A stretch of DNA of 64,000 nucleotides from the NCBI GenBank assembly GCA_963757805.1, contig CAVWSM010000006.1, positions 1,240,001-1,304,000 of the forward strand, written 5' to 3'. The stretch's first letter is position 1, and each line of letters starts with the position of its first letter. The notes under the pieces were generated by a model that was not told the origin of the DNA, did no database searches, and worked only from the letters and a program-made list of their open reading frames with translations. The stretch comes from CAVWSM01 sp963757805. GTDB taxonomy: Bacteria > Actinomycetota > Actinomycetes > Jiangellales > Jiangellaceae. Positions 34,513 to 44,800 of this stretch are shown here, one piece after another. The position numbers were made by a program, and so were the translations under genes.

Positions 34513-36396
34513 TCAAGCCGCGACGACTGCCCGCTCGCTCTGGTCCGCGAACTGGGTGCGGTAGAGCTCGGCGTACGTGCCGCCGCGGGCGAGCAGCTCG
34601 GCGTGCGTGCCGCGCTCCACGATGCGGCCGCCGTCGACCACGATGATCTGGTCGGCGTCGCGGACGGTGGACAGCCGGTGTGCGACGACCAGGGACGTAC
34701 GACCTCGCAGTGCCTGCGCAAGCGCCTCCTGCACCGCGGCCTCCGACTCCGAGTCGAGGTGCGCCGTGGCCTCGTCGAGCACGACGACGGCGGGAGCCTT
34801 GAGCAGCAACCGGGCGATCGCGAGCCGCTGCTTCTCGCCGCCGGACAGCCGGTAGCCACGATCGCCGATCACCGTGTCGAGCCCGTCGGGCATCGCCTCG
34901 ATGACGTCCCAGATCCGCGCGGCCCGGCAGGCCTCGACAAGCTCGGCGTCGGACGCCTCCGGCTTTGCGTAGAGCAGGTTGGCCCGGATCGAGTCGTGGA
35001 ACATGTGTGCGTCCTGGCTCACGACGCCGACCGCCTCGCGGAGTGAGGCGAGGGTGAGATCGCGTACGTCCTCGCCGCCGACCCGCACCGCGCCGCCGGT
35101 GACGTCGTACATGCGGGAAACAAGCCCGGTGAGCGTCGACTTGCCGGCGCCGGACGGGCCGACGACGGCAATCATCTGACCGGGCTCGGCGCGGAACGTC
35201 ACGTCGCGCAGCACGGGTGTGCCGGGCTCGGCCGAGAGGGTGGCCACTGACTCGAGCGAGGCAAGCGAGACCTCGTCGGGCGATGGGTAGGCGAACGCGA
35301 CGTGGTCGAACTCGACGGTTGCTCCGTAGGCGTCCACGGCCAGCGGCTTGGCATCGGGTGACTCACCCACCATCGGCTCGAGGTCGAGCACCTCGAACAC
35401 CCGCTCAAAGCTGACGAGCGCCGTCATCACGTCGACCTGGAGGTTGGACAGCGACATGATCGGGCTGTAGAGCCGCTGCAGGTAGGCGGCCAGAGCGACG
35501 AGTGTGCCGACCCCGATCGTGCCGCCGATCGCGAGGGCGCCGCCGACCCCGTACACGAGCGCGGTGGACACCGCAGCGAGCAGCGAGAGCGACACCATGA
35601 GCACGCTGCCGTAGACGGCCTGCGTGGCCGAGATGTCGCGTACGCGGGCGGCCCGGCCAGCGAAGGTCGCCGACTCCTCGTCGGGGCGGCCGAAGATCTT
35701 GACCAGGTGCGCGCCGGCGACGTTGAACCGCTCCTGCATCGTCTGGCTCATCGCGGCGTTGAGGTCGTAGCGCTCCTGCGCGATGGCCGCGAGCTTGCGT
35801 CCGACAGCCTTGGCCGGCAGGAGGAAGAACGGCAGCAGCAGGAGAGCGACCAGGGTTACCTGCCACGACAGTGTCAGCATCGCCGCAAGAACCATGGCCA
35901 GCGTCGCGATGCTGCTGACCACGCTGGACAGGGTCGAGGTGAACGCCTGCTGCGCGCCCTGCACGTCGCCGTTGAGTCGGCTGACGAGGGCGCCGGTCTG
36001 GGTGCGGTTGAAGAACGCCAGCGGCATGCGCTGCACGTGGTCGAACACCTGGGTGCGCAGGTCGTAGACAAGGCCGCCGCCGATGCGCGCGGACAGCCAG
36101 CGCTGCCCGAGGGTGGTCAGCGCCGACGCGAGGGCAATGCCGACGGCGACGAGAGCGAGGGCGACGACGAGGCCGCGGTTGTTGCCGAGGACGCCGTCAT
36201 CGATGATGCGGGCGAGCAGCAGGGGAACGGCGGCACCGAGGGCCGCGTCGACGAGGACGAGCCCGAGGAACACGCCGAGCTCGCGCCGGTAGGGCCTGGC
36301 GAACTTGAGGATGCGGCGAACCGTGCCGGGCGCAAGCTGGTGGCGCGTGACGGAGTCGTCGCGCATGAACTGTTTCATCTGGCCACGGGGGTGCAT
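34513..36396 (-). CDS. ABC exporter, fused permease-ATPase (multidrug type)
   Basis: A 627-residue half-transporter with six membrane segments in the first 330 residues and an ATPase domain after about residue 375. The ATPase shows Walker A VGPSGAGKST, Q-loop VVSQDAHMF, signature RLSGGEKQR, Walker B VVVLDEATAHLD and the H-loop VAHRL. It probably works as a homodimer and exports an unknown hydrophobic compound. The ATG follows GGAAGGAGG. It is divergent from a MarR regulator, and the 91-base gap between them holds two inverted repeats, so MarR control is likely. Confidence 0.93.
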   Translation of the reverse strand: MHPRGQMKQFMRDDSVTRHQLAPGTVRRILKFARPYRRELGVFLGLVLVDAALGAAVPLLLARIIDDGVLGNNRGLVVALALVAVGIALASALTTLGQRWLSARIGGGLVYDLRTQVFDHVQRMPLAFFNRTQTGALVSRLNGDVQGAQQAFTSTLSSVVSSIATLAMVLAAMLTLSWQVTLVALLLLPFFLLPAKAVGRKLAAIAQERYDLNAAMSQTMQERFNVAGAHLVKIFGRPDEESATFAGRAARVRDISATQAVYGSVLMVSLSLLAAVSTALVYGVGGALAIGGTIGVGTLVALAAYLQRLYSPIMSLSNLQVDVMTALVSFERVFEVLDLEPMVGESPDAKPLAVDAYGATVEFDHVAFAYPSPDEVSLASLESVATLSAEPGTPVLRDVTFRAEPGQMIAVVGPSGAGKSTLTGLVSRMYDVTGGAVRVGGEDVRDLTLASLREAVGVVSQDAHMFHDSIRANLLYAKPEASDAELVEACRAARIWDVIEAMPDGLDTVIGDRGYRLSGGEKQRLAIARLLLKAPAVVVLDEATAHLDSESEAAVQEALAQALRGRTSLVVAHRLSTVRDADQIIVVDGGRIVERGTHAELLARGGTYAELYRTQFADQSERAVVAA

Positions 36397-36433
36397 AGGC
36401 GCCTCCTTCCGTGAAGGTCTTTCGAACTAAAGC

Positions 36434-36454
36434 TGAGGTTACCTCAATAAGAGG
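36434..36454. promoter_or_regulatory. Candidate MarR operator in the exporter-marR gap
   Basis: TGAGG-TTA-CCTCA (36434-36446) is an inverted repeat with a 3-nt spacer. CCTC-AATAA-GAGG (36442-36454) overlaps it. The stretch is unusually A+T-rich for this genome and lies just upstream of the marR -10 (TAGACT, 36474-36479). This is where a MarR dimer controlling both divergent genes would be expected to bind. Confidence 0.5.
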
Positions 36455-36473
36455 CAACTGGGCAAATCAGCGC

Positions 36474-36479
36474 TAGACT
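36474..36479 (+). promoter_or_regulatory. -10 box TAGACT, leaderless start of marR
   Basis: TAGACT is followed by 8 nt and the ATG at 36488, so the transcript should start at or within about one base of the ATG. Confidence 0.45.
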
Positions 36480-36487
36480 CCTCGGCC

Positions 36488-36916
36488 ATGGCCACCTTGG
36501 ACGCCGCCGCCTTGGCCGATCAGCTGACCGCGGTCACGAGGCGACTGAGGCGCGCCTCCCGCCGGGTGGTCGAGCCGTTCGGTCTGACACCCGGTCGCAT
36601 GCGGGTGGTGCGCGTGCTCAGCGGGGGAGCCTTGCGGGTCGGCGACCTGGCCGAGCGGCTGGGAGTCGCGGCTCGCTCGGCGACCCAGTTCGTCGACGAG
36701 CTGGAGAGCGAGGGCCTGGTCGTTAGAGCACCGGACCCCACTGACCGACGGGCCACTCTCGTCGAGCTCACTCCGCGCGGCCGCCGGGCCCTGGCGAACC
36801 TGCAGGAGGCTTGGTCGCTCGAGGCTGCACGCCTCATCGGGCGGCTCAGCCCAGCCGACCAGGCCGAGCTCAACCGCCTCCTGCAGGTCCTGCTTGCCGA
36901 CGAGGAGCAACGGTGA
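36488..36916 (+). CDS. MarR-family transcriptional regulator
   Basis: A 142-residue winged-helix repressor-type protein. It has the MarR pattern: LTPGRMRVVRVLSGGALRVGDLAERLGVAARSATQFVDELESEGLVVRAPDPTDRRATLVELTPRGRR, where RSATQFVDELE is the recognition helix and DPTDRRATLVELT the wing. Divergent from the ABC exporter, which it probably represses until a ligand binds. cinA overlaps its stop by 4 bases (GTGA), although the two are unlikely to be functionally related. Confidence 0.9.
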   Translation: MATLDAAALADQLTAVTRRLRRASRRVVEPFGLTPGRMRVVRVLSGGALRVGDLAERLGVAARSATQFVDELESEGLVVRAPDPTDRRATLVELTPRGRRALANLQEAWSLEAARLIGRLSPADQAELNRLLQVLLADEEQR

Positions 36917-38176
36917 CTGTCGCGCTGGTCGTGGTGGGCGACGAGCTGCTGTCCGGCCGGGTGTCAGACACCAACGCCGGCTGGCTAGGGCGCTTTCTCG
37001 CCGACCACGGGCTACCGGTGGTCAGCACCTTCCATGTGGGCGACGACGTCGAGGCAACGGTCAAAGCGGTGCGGCGTGGGCTGGACGACGCGTCGTACGT
37101 GATCGTCACCGGCGGCCTCGGACCCACCTCGGACGACGTCACCAGACTTGCTCTGGCGAGGTTGACCGAGGCGCCGTTGCGGGAGTCACCCGAGCTGGTC
37201 GAGTGGCTCGAGTCGTACGCGGCAACTCGCGGTCGCGACCTGCATCCCGCCGAGCTCGTGATGGCGCAGCTGCCCGAAGGCGCCGCGGCGCTGCGCAACC
37301 CGGCGGGGAGCGCACCAGGGATCCGGGTCGACGTGGCCGACGGGGTTGTCTTCGCGGTGCCCGGGGTGCCCCGCGAGATGCAGGCGATGATGGCCGGACC
37401 GGTGCTGGGCGAGCTGCGCGACGCGGGCGTGGCAGTGCCCACCATTGCCGTACGTTCGATCGGGGTCGCTTGGGTCATGGAGAGCGCCATCGCCGAGCGG
37501 CTCGCTGCTCTCGAGGCGCTGGTCAAGGCGGATCCCGGGGCGAGCATCGGCTACCTCGCTCAGCCCGGTGTGGTCGAGGTGCGGCTTCGGGTCGTACGGG
37601 CGGATGCGCACACGGCGGAGCGCGACGTTGCTGCGTACGACGAGCAGGCCCGAGGGGCGCTCGGTGCCGATGCCTTCGAGGGGCCGAGCCTGGCAGCCGC
37701 GCTGACGGCGCTCCTGTTGGACGCGGGCGCGACCTGCGCGACTGCCGAGTCGCTGACCGGCGGCAGGTTGGCCGGCGCGCTGACGGCCCTGCCCGGATCG
37801 TCGCGGATCTTCCGCGGCGGGGTCGTGGCCTACGCCACAGACCTCAAGCATGATCTTCTGGGCGTCCCGGCCGAGCATCTGCGACCGATTTGGGGCCGTC
37901 CACGAGCAGACAGCGGCACTCATGGCCGAGGGGGTGCGGGCGCGCTGCGCCGCGACCTACGGCCTCGCCACGACGGGTGTGGCCGGGCCTGACCCGCAAG
38001 ACGCCAAGCCGGCGGGCACCGTATATGTGGCCGTCGCCGGCCCGGGCGGCACGGTTACCCGCTCCCTGGCGCTGCCCGGTGACCGCGCCTTGATCCAGCG
38101 GCTGACCGTCACCGCCGCCCTCGACCTGGCACGCCGGGTGATCGCTGCGGAATCTCCGTCCACAACCGTTCGTTGA
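36913..38176 (+). CDS. cinA: CinA-family protein (competence/damage-inducible), one apparent +1 insertion
   Basis: CinA proteins combine a molybdopterin-binding-like (COG1058) domain with a C-terminal nicotinamide-nucleotide amidase domain. The first runs from VALVVVGDELLSGRVSDTNAGWLGRFL with VTGGLGPTSDDVTR and VFAVPGVPREMQAMM. The second starts around ATCAESLTGGRLAGALTALPGSS and ends with GVAGPDPQDAKPAGTVYVAVAGP. The frame breaks near 37891, between GVPAEHL and RFGAVHEQTAALMAEGV. Removing one base gives about 420 residues, typical length, and the span is 3n+1. It lies upstream of clgR, a conserved neighbour. Confidence 0.88.
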
Positions 38177-38280
38177 TCCGACATGGTGTCCACCAGGCGG
38201 CCTTACTCTCGGCCTTCGCGACTCGGACCAGGTACGGTTGAATCAGTCTTGGAGCCGTCCCGAGTGCGGAAGGAGAAGCC

Positions 38281-38599
38281 CATGGTTCTCGTGCGACGCC
38301 TGCTCGGCGATGTGCTCCGCCGCCAGCGCACCCGGCAGGGGCGCACCCTGCGCGAGGTGTCCACGACCGCCCGGGTGAGCCTGGGATACCTCTCCGAGGT
38401 CGAGCGCGGGCAGAAGGAAGCGTCCTCCGAGCTGCTGGCCTCCATCTGCACGGCGCTCGACGTCCCCCTCTCGACAGTGATGCGAGAGGTCAGCGAAGAG
38501 CTGGCACGGGCCGAGCTCGCGGCGATCGGCGTGATGGCCAATGTCCGCGACGACCGGCACGAGGTGCGCAACCGCGTTCGCGAGGTCGTCGCCGCCTGA
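38281..38599 (+). CDS. clgR: XRE-family regulator ClgR
   Basis: ClgR activates clp protease and chaperone genes in actinomycetes. The start MVLVRRLLGDVLRRQRTRQGRTLREVSTTARVSLGYLSEVERGQKEASSELL is nearly identical to my recollection of streptomycete and corynebacterial ClgR, and this helix-turn-helix occupies most of the 105 residues. The C-terminal tail (after about residue 70) is shorter than in some homologues and ends VREVVAA, like the proteolysis-prone ClgR tails ending in Ala-Ala. The start follows GGAGAAGCCC. Its position after cinA and before recA is conserved. Confidence 0.9.
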
Positions 38600-38601
38600 G
38601 C

Positions 38602-39373
38602 TCAGCGCGAGGGTGCGGGCTGACAGTGCGGGCAGAGGTAGGTCACTCGTTCGGTGCCTTGCGTGACGCGCTCGATCCGTGATGCCGCAGCGTGCGCAAG
38701 TGGACTGCCGGTAGACCCAGGTACGGCGACTGCGGTCGCCCGTCGTGATCCGGCTCGCGTTGGACTTGTTGGCGACCAGCAGCCGATGCGCGAGGTCGAC
38801 GAGAGCGTGCAGATCGCCCGCCTCCGACACGCTCGCGAATGGCGAGACGCCGCGAAGGAAGCAGATCTCGGACTTGTAGACATTGCCGATGCCTGCCATC
38901 ACTCGTTGATCAAGCAGCGCCTCGCCGATAGACCTGTCCGGATCCTTGCTTAGCCGACGGACGGCCTCCTCGGGGTCCCAGTCGGGACCGAGCAGGTCGG
39001 GCCCGAGCGGCCCCACCGCCTTCTCCTCGTCGACCCGGCGCACGACCTCGAGCACCGGTAGCCGCCAGCCAATGGCCTGCCGTGCGGCATTGGCCAGCAC
39101 AACCCGGATCTCCCACTCGCGTCCGGTGGGTCGACGTCGGACGGGCAGCACCTGCCACGCGCCGTCCATGCCGAGGTGGCTGTGCACGGAGACATCGGGC
39201 TCGACACGCACCAGCAGATGCTTGCCGCGGGCGACGGCCTCGGAGACCGTGCGGCCGGTCAAGTCCACCGTCGCGTGACGCGGAACACGGAAGTCACTGA
39301 CAGTCAAGATCTGTCCCGCGAGCGCCTCATGCAGTTGGCGTGTGACGCGCCAGACCGTGTCTCCCTCGGGCAT
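38602..39373 (-). CDS. nei: Fpg/Nei-family DNA glycosylase, one apparent +1 insertion
   Basis: An Fpg/Nei bifunctional glycosylase for oxidised bases. The start MPEGDTVWRVTRQLHEAL shows the catalytic Pro2-Glu3. DQRVMAGIGNVYKSEICFLRG is the H2TH region. In the zinc finger, VYRQSTCARCG continues, after removal of one base near 38690, as SRIERVTQGTERVTYLCPHCQ, restoring the C-x2-C...C-x2-C finger. The span is 3n+1, giving about 256 residues. MPEGDTV is typical of Nei (endonuclease VIII type) in actinomycetes. A GACGAT hexamer lies 6 nt upstream of the ATG. It is close to lhr, a common pairing. Confidence 0.88.
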
Positions 39374-39462
39374 ACGCCCATCGTCCCGCACGGTTCTGCC
39401 CGTTGCCGTCGCACGTGAGCACTAGGCTGGCGCGCAACCAACCAACCCTCGTGATTGATACA

Positions 39463-39501
39463 AGGCTCGGGGAGGGCGGGCCGTGGTCACTCCCCGAGCC
39501 T
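39463..39501. promoter_or_regulatory. 12-bp perfect inverted repeat upstream of the ROK gene
   Basis: AGGCTCGGGGAG (39463-39474) and CTCCCCGAGCCT (39490-39501) lie in the divergent nei/ROK gap. A TAGGCT hexamer lies 40 bases upstream and TATACT (39531-39536) downstream. If transcription starts at the upstream box, the hairpin would sit in the leader; otherwise it may be a protein-binding site. Confidence 0.4.
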
Positions 39502-39530
39502 CGGTACTCGCACCGTAACAGGTAACGACC

Positions 39531-39536
39531 TATACT
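39531..39536 (+). promoter_or_regulatory. -10 box TATACT upstream of the ROK regulator
   Basis: TATACT is a near-consensus -10 in an A+T-rich patch 33 nt before the ATG at 39570. This allows a leader of about 25 nt, with GAGGGAGC as a ribosome-binding site. Confidence 0.4.
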
Positions 39537-39569
39537 GAAAAGACTGTTGCCGATTGAGGGAGCGGCCCC

Positions 39570-40756
39570 ATGTCGAGGCGTCCGGGCACCCCGAGCATGC
39601 TGCGCGCGATCAACGAACGCGCCGCCCTCGGCCTGCTGCTCGACAACGGCCCGCTCACCCGCACCCAGCTCGGCGAGCTCACGGGGCTTTCCAAGGTCAC
39701 GGCGTCACAGTTGCTCACCTCGCTGCAGAGCCGCGGTCTCGTCGAAGTCGTGGGTGCACTGTCGGCTGGTCGTGGCCCCAACGCCGAGGTCTACGGCGTC
39801 GTGCCTGGTGCGGCCTATGCGGCGGCGCTCGAGGTCGGCCCGCATCATGTGTCGGCCGCGATCTGCGACGTCACCGGATCGATCGTGGGCGAGGTCGGGC
39901 TCGATGTGTCCGACGCGGAGGACCCGGCACGGGTCGTACGGTCCGCCGTGGTCAAGGCGACCCGCAAGGCAGGGCTCAAGCTCGACGACCTGCACGAGGT
40001 CGTGATCGGTACGCCTGGCCTGGTCGACCCGACCACCGGGGACGTGGAGTTCGCGTTCAACCTGCCCGAGTGGCACGCAGGTCTGCGGCAGACCCTCGAG
40101 AGCGGGTTGCGCAGGCCCGTCACCATCGAGAACGACGTCAACCTGTGCGCGGTTGCCGAGCAGCACGAGGGGGCGGCGCGGGGCGTCGACGACTTCGTCT
40201 TGTTCTGGGTCGGCGGCGGTCTCGGGGTGGCTGTCGTGCTCGGCGGGCGGCTCCATCGGGGGAGCACCGGCGCAGCCGGCGAGATCGGCTATCTGCCGGT
40301 GCCTGGGGTGCCGCTGCCGACCAGCGTGTCGCGGCCACACAAGGGCGCCTTCCAGCGACTCGTGGGTGCCGACGCGGTGGCCGACCTCGCCCATCAGCAT
40401 GGACTTACTTCCCGCGACGCGGGCGACGCCGTACGCGAGGCGGCGGTCAACGGCCAGACCGGCGCCGCGTTTCCTCACCGAGCTGTCCAGGCGGATCGCC
40501 GTCGGCGTCGCCGCGGTCTGTTCGGTGGTCGACCCCGGACTTGTCGTGCTCACCGGGGAGGTGGGCCGCGCCGGCGGCACCGAGCTGACCGAGCGCATCG
40601 CGATCGAGGTCGGCCACCTCGCGCCCGTGAGCCCGCGCATCGTGCCGACCGAGACCGGCGAGCAGCCGGTGCTTGCGCGGCGCCCTGCTGACCGGGCTCG
40701 CGCACGCGCGGTCGGCTCTCTTCGCGGCCACCGACCAGCCGACCAACGGCCAGTGA
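39570..40756 (+). CDS. ROK-family transcriptional regulator, two apparent +1 insertions
   Basis: An N-terminal winged helix (LLLDNGPLTRTQLGELTGLSKVTASQLLTSLQSRGLV) is followed by a ROK sugar-kinase-like domain (ENDVNLCAVAEQHEG, FVLFWVGGGLGVAVVLGGRLHRG). The frame breaks near 40470 (extra T in TTT) and near 40678 (extra C in GCGCGG). Repair gives about 394 residues, ending ALFAATDQPTNGQ; the span is 3n+2. The conserved GEIGH is GEIGY and the Cys-rich zinc motif is missing, so kinase activity is unlikely and it is probably a pure sugar-responsive repressor. Its target is unclear, with no sugar transport genes nearby. Confidence 0.82.
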
Positions 40757-40848
40757 GCCGCGTCACCGCACACGCCTGAGATGCACCGCCACCTAGGCTT
40801 GCCGACAAGAGCGCGGGGCGATTGTCCGCGCGCCGGAGAGGTGTGGCC

Positions 40849-41407
40849 GTGCATTCACCGCATGACCCGTGGTCGCTCGGTGGCGCCGACCGGTCCGCCG
40901 ACTCCGTCGACGACGTCGCATTCCGCGACGCGATGGCGCGACTGGGCGGCGGTGTCTGCGTCCTCACGACCCTGGATCTGGTCGGCCGCGACTGCGGGCT
41001 GACGATGACGGCGGTCTCGTCGCTCAGCCTCGAGCCTCCGCTTGATCGTTGCGGCCGTGCGGCACGGCAGCTTTATCCACGACGCACTGTCTGTGGCCGA
41101 CGGCTGGGCAGTCACCGTGCTCGCCGACGACCAGCTCGACCTGGCGCGGTACGCGTCGCGGCACCGGTATCCCACCGACGTCGACGATTTCGGTGCGTGG
41201 GAGACCGTACGGGGCAAGGCATCCGGTGCCCTGGTGTTCACCGGCGGCGTGGCGGCGGTCGACTGTGTGCCGTACCAGCTGTTCGATGCCGGCGACCACA
41301 CGCTCGCCGTCGGTCGCGTCGTGTCGACGGCGTTCCCGGGTCTGGGCCAGACGCCGCTGCTGCACGTCGACAGAAAGTGGTACCGCCCCGGCGAGGAGCT
41401 CGACTAG
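40849..41407 (+). CDS. Flavin reductase-like (FMN-binding split barrel) protein, one apparent +1 insertion
   Basis: The protein resembles NAD(P)H:flavin oxidoreductases of the two-component monooxygenase type. VAFRDAMARLGGGVCVLTT and GLTMTAVSSLSLEPPL form the FMN-binding strands. The frame breaks near 41041 and continues IVAAVRHGSFIHDAL. The C-terminal part has GDHTLAVGRVVS, the usual conserved core. Repair gives about 185 residues, the normal length; the span is 3n+1. GTG at 40849 has GGAGAG 8 nt upstream. It converges with the next gene with a 4-base overlap of stop codons. No partner monooxygenase is in the window. Confidence 0.8.
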
Positions 41408-41847
41408 GGCGTATTGCGCGCGGACTGCTGTCGCCTGTGCATGTAGTTGGTCGGGTCGTCGAGCGGGGTGAAGCCGAGGTGCGCATATAGCCCGTGGGCA
41501 TCCTCGGTCGCCAGCATCCACCGCCGTAGCCCGGTCAGGTCGGGATGGTCCAGCAGCCAGCCGACCAGGAATCGGCCGAGTCCCCGACCGCGATGCTCTG
41601 GTAGCACGAACACGTCGGCCAGCCAGGCGAACGTCGCGCGATCGGTGACAGCTCGGGCGTAGCCGACCTGGCCGCCATCCGGTGCGTACAAGCCCGCGGT
41701 CAGTGACCCGGCGGCAGCGCGCTCGACTACCGCACGCGGGACGCCAGGGCTCCAGTAGGAGGTGCTGAGGAAGCGGTGCACAATCTCGAAGTCGAGCAAT
41801 GCCGGGTCGTCGGTCACGGTGTAGCCATCGGCGCGCGTCTGTTGCAC
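41404..41847 (-). CDS. GNAT-family N-acetyltransferase
   Basis: A 147-residue GNAT protein. The acetyl-CoA motif is DVFVLPEHRGRGLGRFLVGWLL (residues about 77-98), with canonical RGRGLG, and the C-terminal GLYAHLGFTPLDDPTNYMHR is typical. The GTG start has TAGGGT (41856-41861) 8 nt upstream, consistent with a leaderless promoter of its own just after lhr. Substrate unknown. Confidence 0.87.
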   Translation of the reverse strand: MQQTRADGYTVTDDPALLDFEIVHRFLSTSYWSPGVPRAVVERAAAGSLTAGLYAPDGGQVGYARAVTDRATFAWLADVFVLPEHRGRGLGRFLVGWLLDHPDLTGLRRWMLATEDAHGLYAHLGFTPLDDPTNYMHRRQQSARNTP

Positions 41848-41870
41848 GGTCGCAGACCCTAACGCGACGG

Positions 41871-44800
41871 TCAGCCGCGCAGCCGCAGCCCGCGCGGTGT
41901 CTGGTGGAACCCGGCGCGCGCGAGGGCTTGGCCGAGCGGGGTGTCGAGGACGAACGAGCCATCAGCGCGTTCGACGTCGAGGCGACCGAGTGCACCGTCG
42001 CGCACGGCAAGGGCCAGCGCGTCGGCCGCCGGCTGCAGCACCTCGGCGTCGTCACCCCAGGAGAGCAGGGTGCGTCCGCCACGCTCCACGTAGAGCACGA
42101 GCTCACCGCGGCACAGCACCACCAGTGCTCCGGCCTTGCGGCCCGGCCGGTGGCCGCCCTCGGCCCGCTCCGGCCAGGGGAGGGCGGCGCCATAGGGGTT
42201 GGCCGGGTCGGTGGCCGCCAGCACCAGCGCCGGCGTGGACTCCTCGGCGAGGCTGCGCAACCGGTCGACCGCGCCGGGCAGCGCGAACTGCGCGGCGCCG
42301 AGGCCAGCCACGAAGTAGCCACGCCGGCAGCGCCCTGACTCCTCGAACGCGGACAGCACCTTGTAGGCCGCGGCGAACCCGCCGGGGGTGCGCTCGGCCA
42401 GCACTGCGCCGCGCGTGAGCACGCCATGGCGGTCGAGGAGCGCTTCAGCAGCCGCGTGGGCGCGCCGGGTTGGGTCGTCGTCGCGCTGGGGAACTGCTGA
42501 CCACCGACCAGCCGCCAGCGGGGGCCCGCCCCGCGTTGGCAGCCGGGGTCGGCGGCCGCCGTAGCGGCTGCGGACCGGAGTCGGTCGGCTGCGGTGCGCG
42601 CCGCGGCCGCCCGCGATCAGCGTGCGCAGCGGAGCGAGCGTGTCGTTGGTGACGTGCCCGGCCCACAGCAGATCCCAGAGGGCATTGACGACGGCCGGGT
42701 CGTCGGTCGCTCCGACGGCGTCAGCAAGCTGCCGGAAGAAGTAGGCACCGCCCGGCGCGAGCGTCTCGATGATCGCCTGATGGAGCGGACCCGCCTCGAA
42801 GGTCGGGTCAACGTCAGGCAGTGTGAGCGGCGCGGTGTCGGCCGAATGCAGCGACACCCAGCCGTCGCTGCCCGGCAGCGACCCGTGGCCGACCCAGACG
42901 ACCTCGCCAGCGGCGGTGAGCTCGTCGAGCCACGCCGGCGTGTAATCGGCGACGCGAGCTGGGAGCACGAGCCGCTCCAACGCGCTGGCGGGCACAGCCG
43001 CACCGGCCAGCTGCTCGATGACGCGAAGCAGCCCGTCGACTCCGCGGAGCCGACCACCGACGTGCTGCCAGGCCGGCAGGAAGCGCCCCAGCGCAGATGC
43101 CTCGACCGGCTCGACCTCCTTGCGCAGCGCGGCCAGCGAACGACGCCGCAGCATGCGCAGCACCTCGGTGTCGCACCACTCGGTGCCTGCCCCGCCGGGC
43201 CGGAACTCACCCTCGACAACACGTCCGGCCGCGGCCAGCCGGTGCAGGGTGCCGACGACGACGGCGACGCCGAGGCCGAGCCTGGTCGCGATATCGCTTG
43301 CCGCAAACGGCCCATGAGTGCGGGCGTAACGGCTCACGAGGTCGCCGAGCGGGTCGGGCACCGGCTCGGTGAACGCCTCGGGCACGCCGACGGGCAACGC
43401 AACGCCGAGTGCATCGCGCAGCCGGCCGGCGTCTTCGATCGCGGCCCACCGCTCCTCGCCGGCTATGCGGACCCGGATGAGGCGTCGCGCCGCGGCGAGC
43501 TCGACCAGCCACCCAGCCACCTCCGCTGGCGAAGCGCAGCGGCCCTGCACCTCGTCAGTGGTGAGCGGACCGAGCAGCCGAACGAGATCGGCGACACCTT
43601 CCATGTCACGGGCCTGTCGCTCCGTGGCCGTGCGAGCGAGCTCGGCCTCGGTGCGCAGCAACACCTCTAGGTCGAGCAGCTCGCGCAGCTCGGCACGACC
43701 GAGCAGCTCGGCGAGCAGCGCTGAGTCAAGCGTGAGCGCCTGCGCGCGACGCTCAGCGAGCGGGGCATCGCCCTCGTACATGAATGACGCCACGTAGCCG
43801 AAGAGCAGCGACCGGGCGAACGGCGACGGCTGCGCGGTCTCGACCTCGACCACCCGGACCCGGCGCGCCGACACGTCGCGCAGCAATGACACGAGCGCCG
43901 GGAGGTCGTAGACATCCTGCAGGCACTCGCGCACCGTCTCGAGCACGATCGGGAACGTGCCGAACTTGCTCGCGACCTCCAGCAGCTGGGCGCTGCGCTG
44001 GCGCTGCTGCCACAACGGAGTGCGCCGCCGCGGGTCGCGCCGAGGTAAAAGCAGCGCGCGCGCCGCGGCCTCTCGGAACCGCGAGGCAAACAGTGCTGAG
44101 GCACCTACCTCAACCGTGACAAGCTCTTCGATCTCGTCAGGATCGAGGGCGACCAGGTCAGCGCCGGGCAGCTCCTCGCCGCTCTCGCTCATGACGTCTG
44201 GGAGGCGGAACACCATGCCGTCGTCGGAGTGCACGGCCTGCACATCGACTCCGAAGCGCTCGCGCAGCCGCGACGCCGACCGCGAGTGACCATGGGGCGT
44301 GCACGCGTGCGCCGTACGGCGAGTGCACCACAAGTCGCCAGTCGCCGAGCTCGTCGCGGAACCGCTCGACGAGGATCGTGCGGTCGGTGGGCAGGTGGCC
44401 GGTCGCCTCGCGCTGCTCGGCAAGGTAGGCGAGCAGGTTGTCGACCGCCCACTGGTCGAGCCCGGCGCTCGCGACCCGCGCACGGGCGGTGTCGGCGGGC
44501 AGTGCCGCGACCTCGCGGACGAACGAGCCGATCGCCTGGCCCAGCTCGGCCGGGCGACCGGGGGTGTCACCCTTCCAGAACGGCAGCCGGCCCGGCTGTC
44601 CTGGCGCGGGGGAGACGAGCACCCGATCGTGCGTGATGTCCTCGATGCGCCACGACGTCGTGCCGAGTGTGAAGACGTCACCGACGCGCGACTCGTAGAC
44701 CATCTCCTCGTCGAGCTCACCAACCCGCGCGGCCCGCTCGCTGCCGACGAGGAAGACACCGAAGAGGCCGCGATCAGGAATCGTGCCGCCGCTCGTCACA

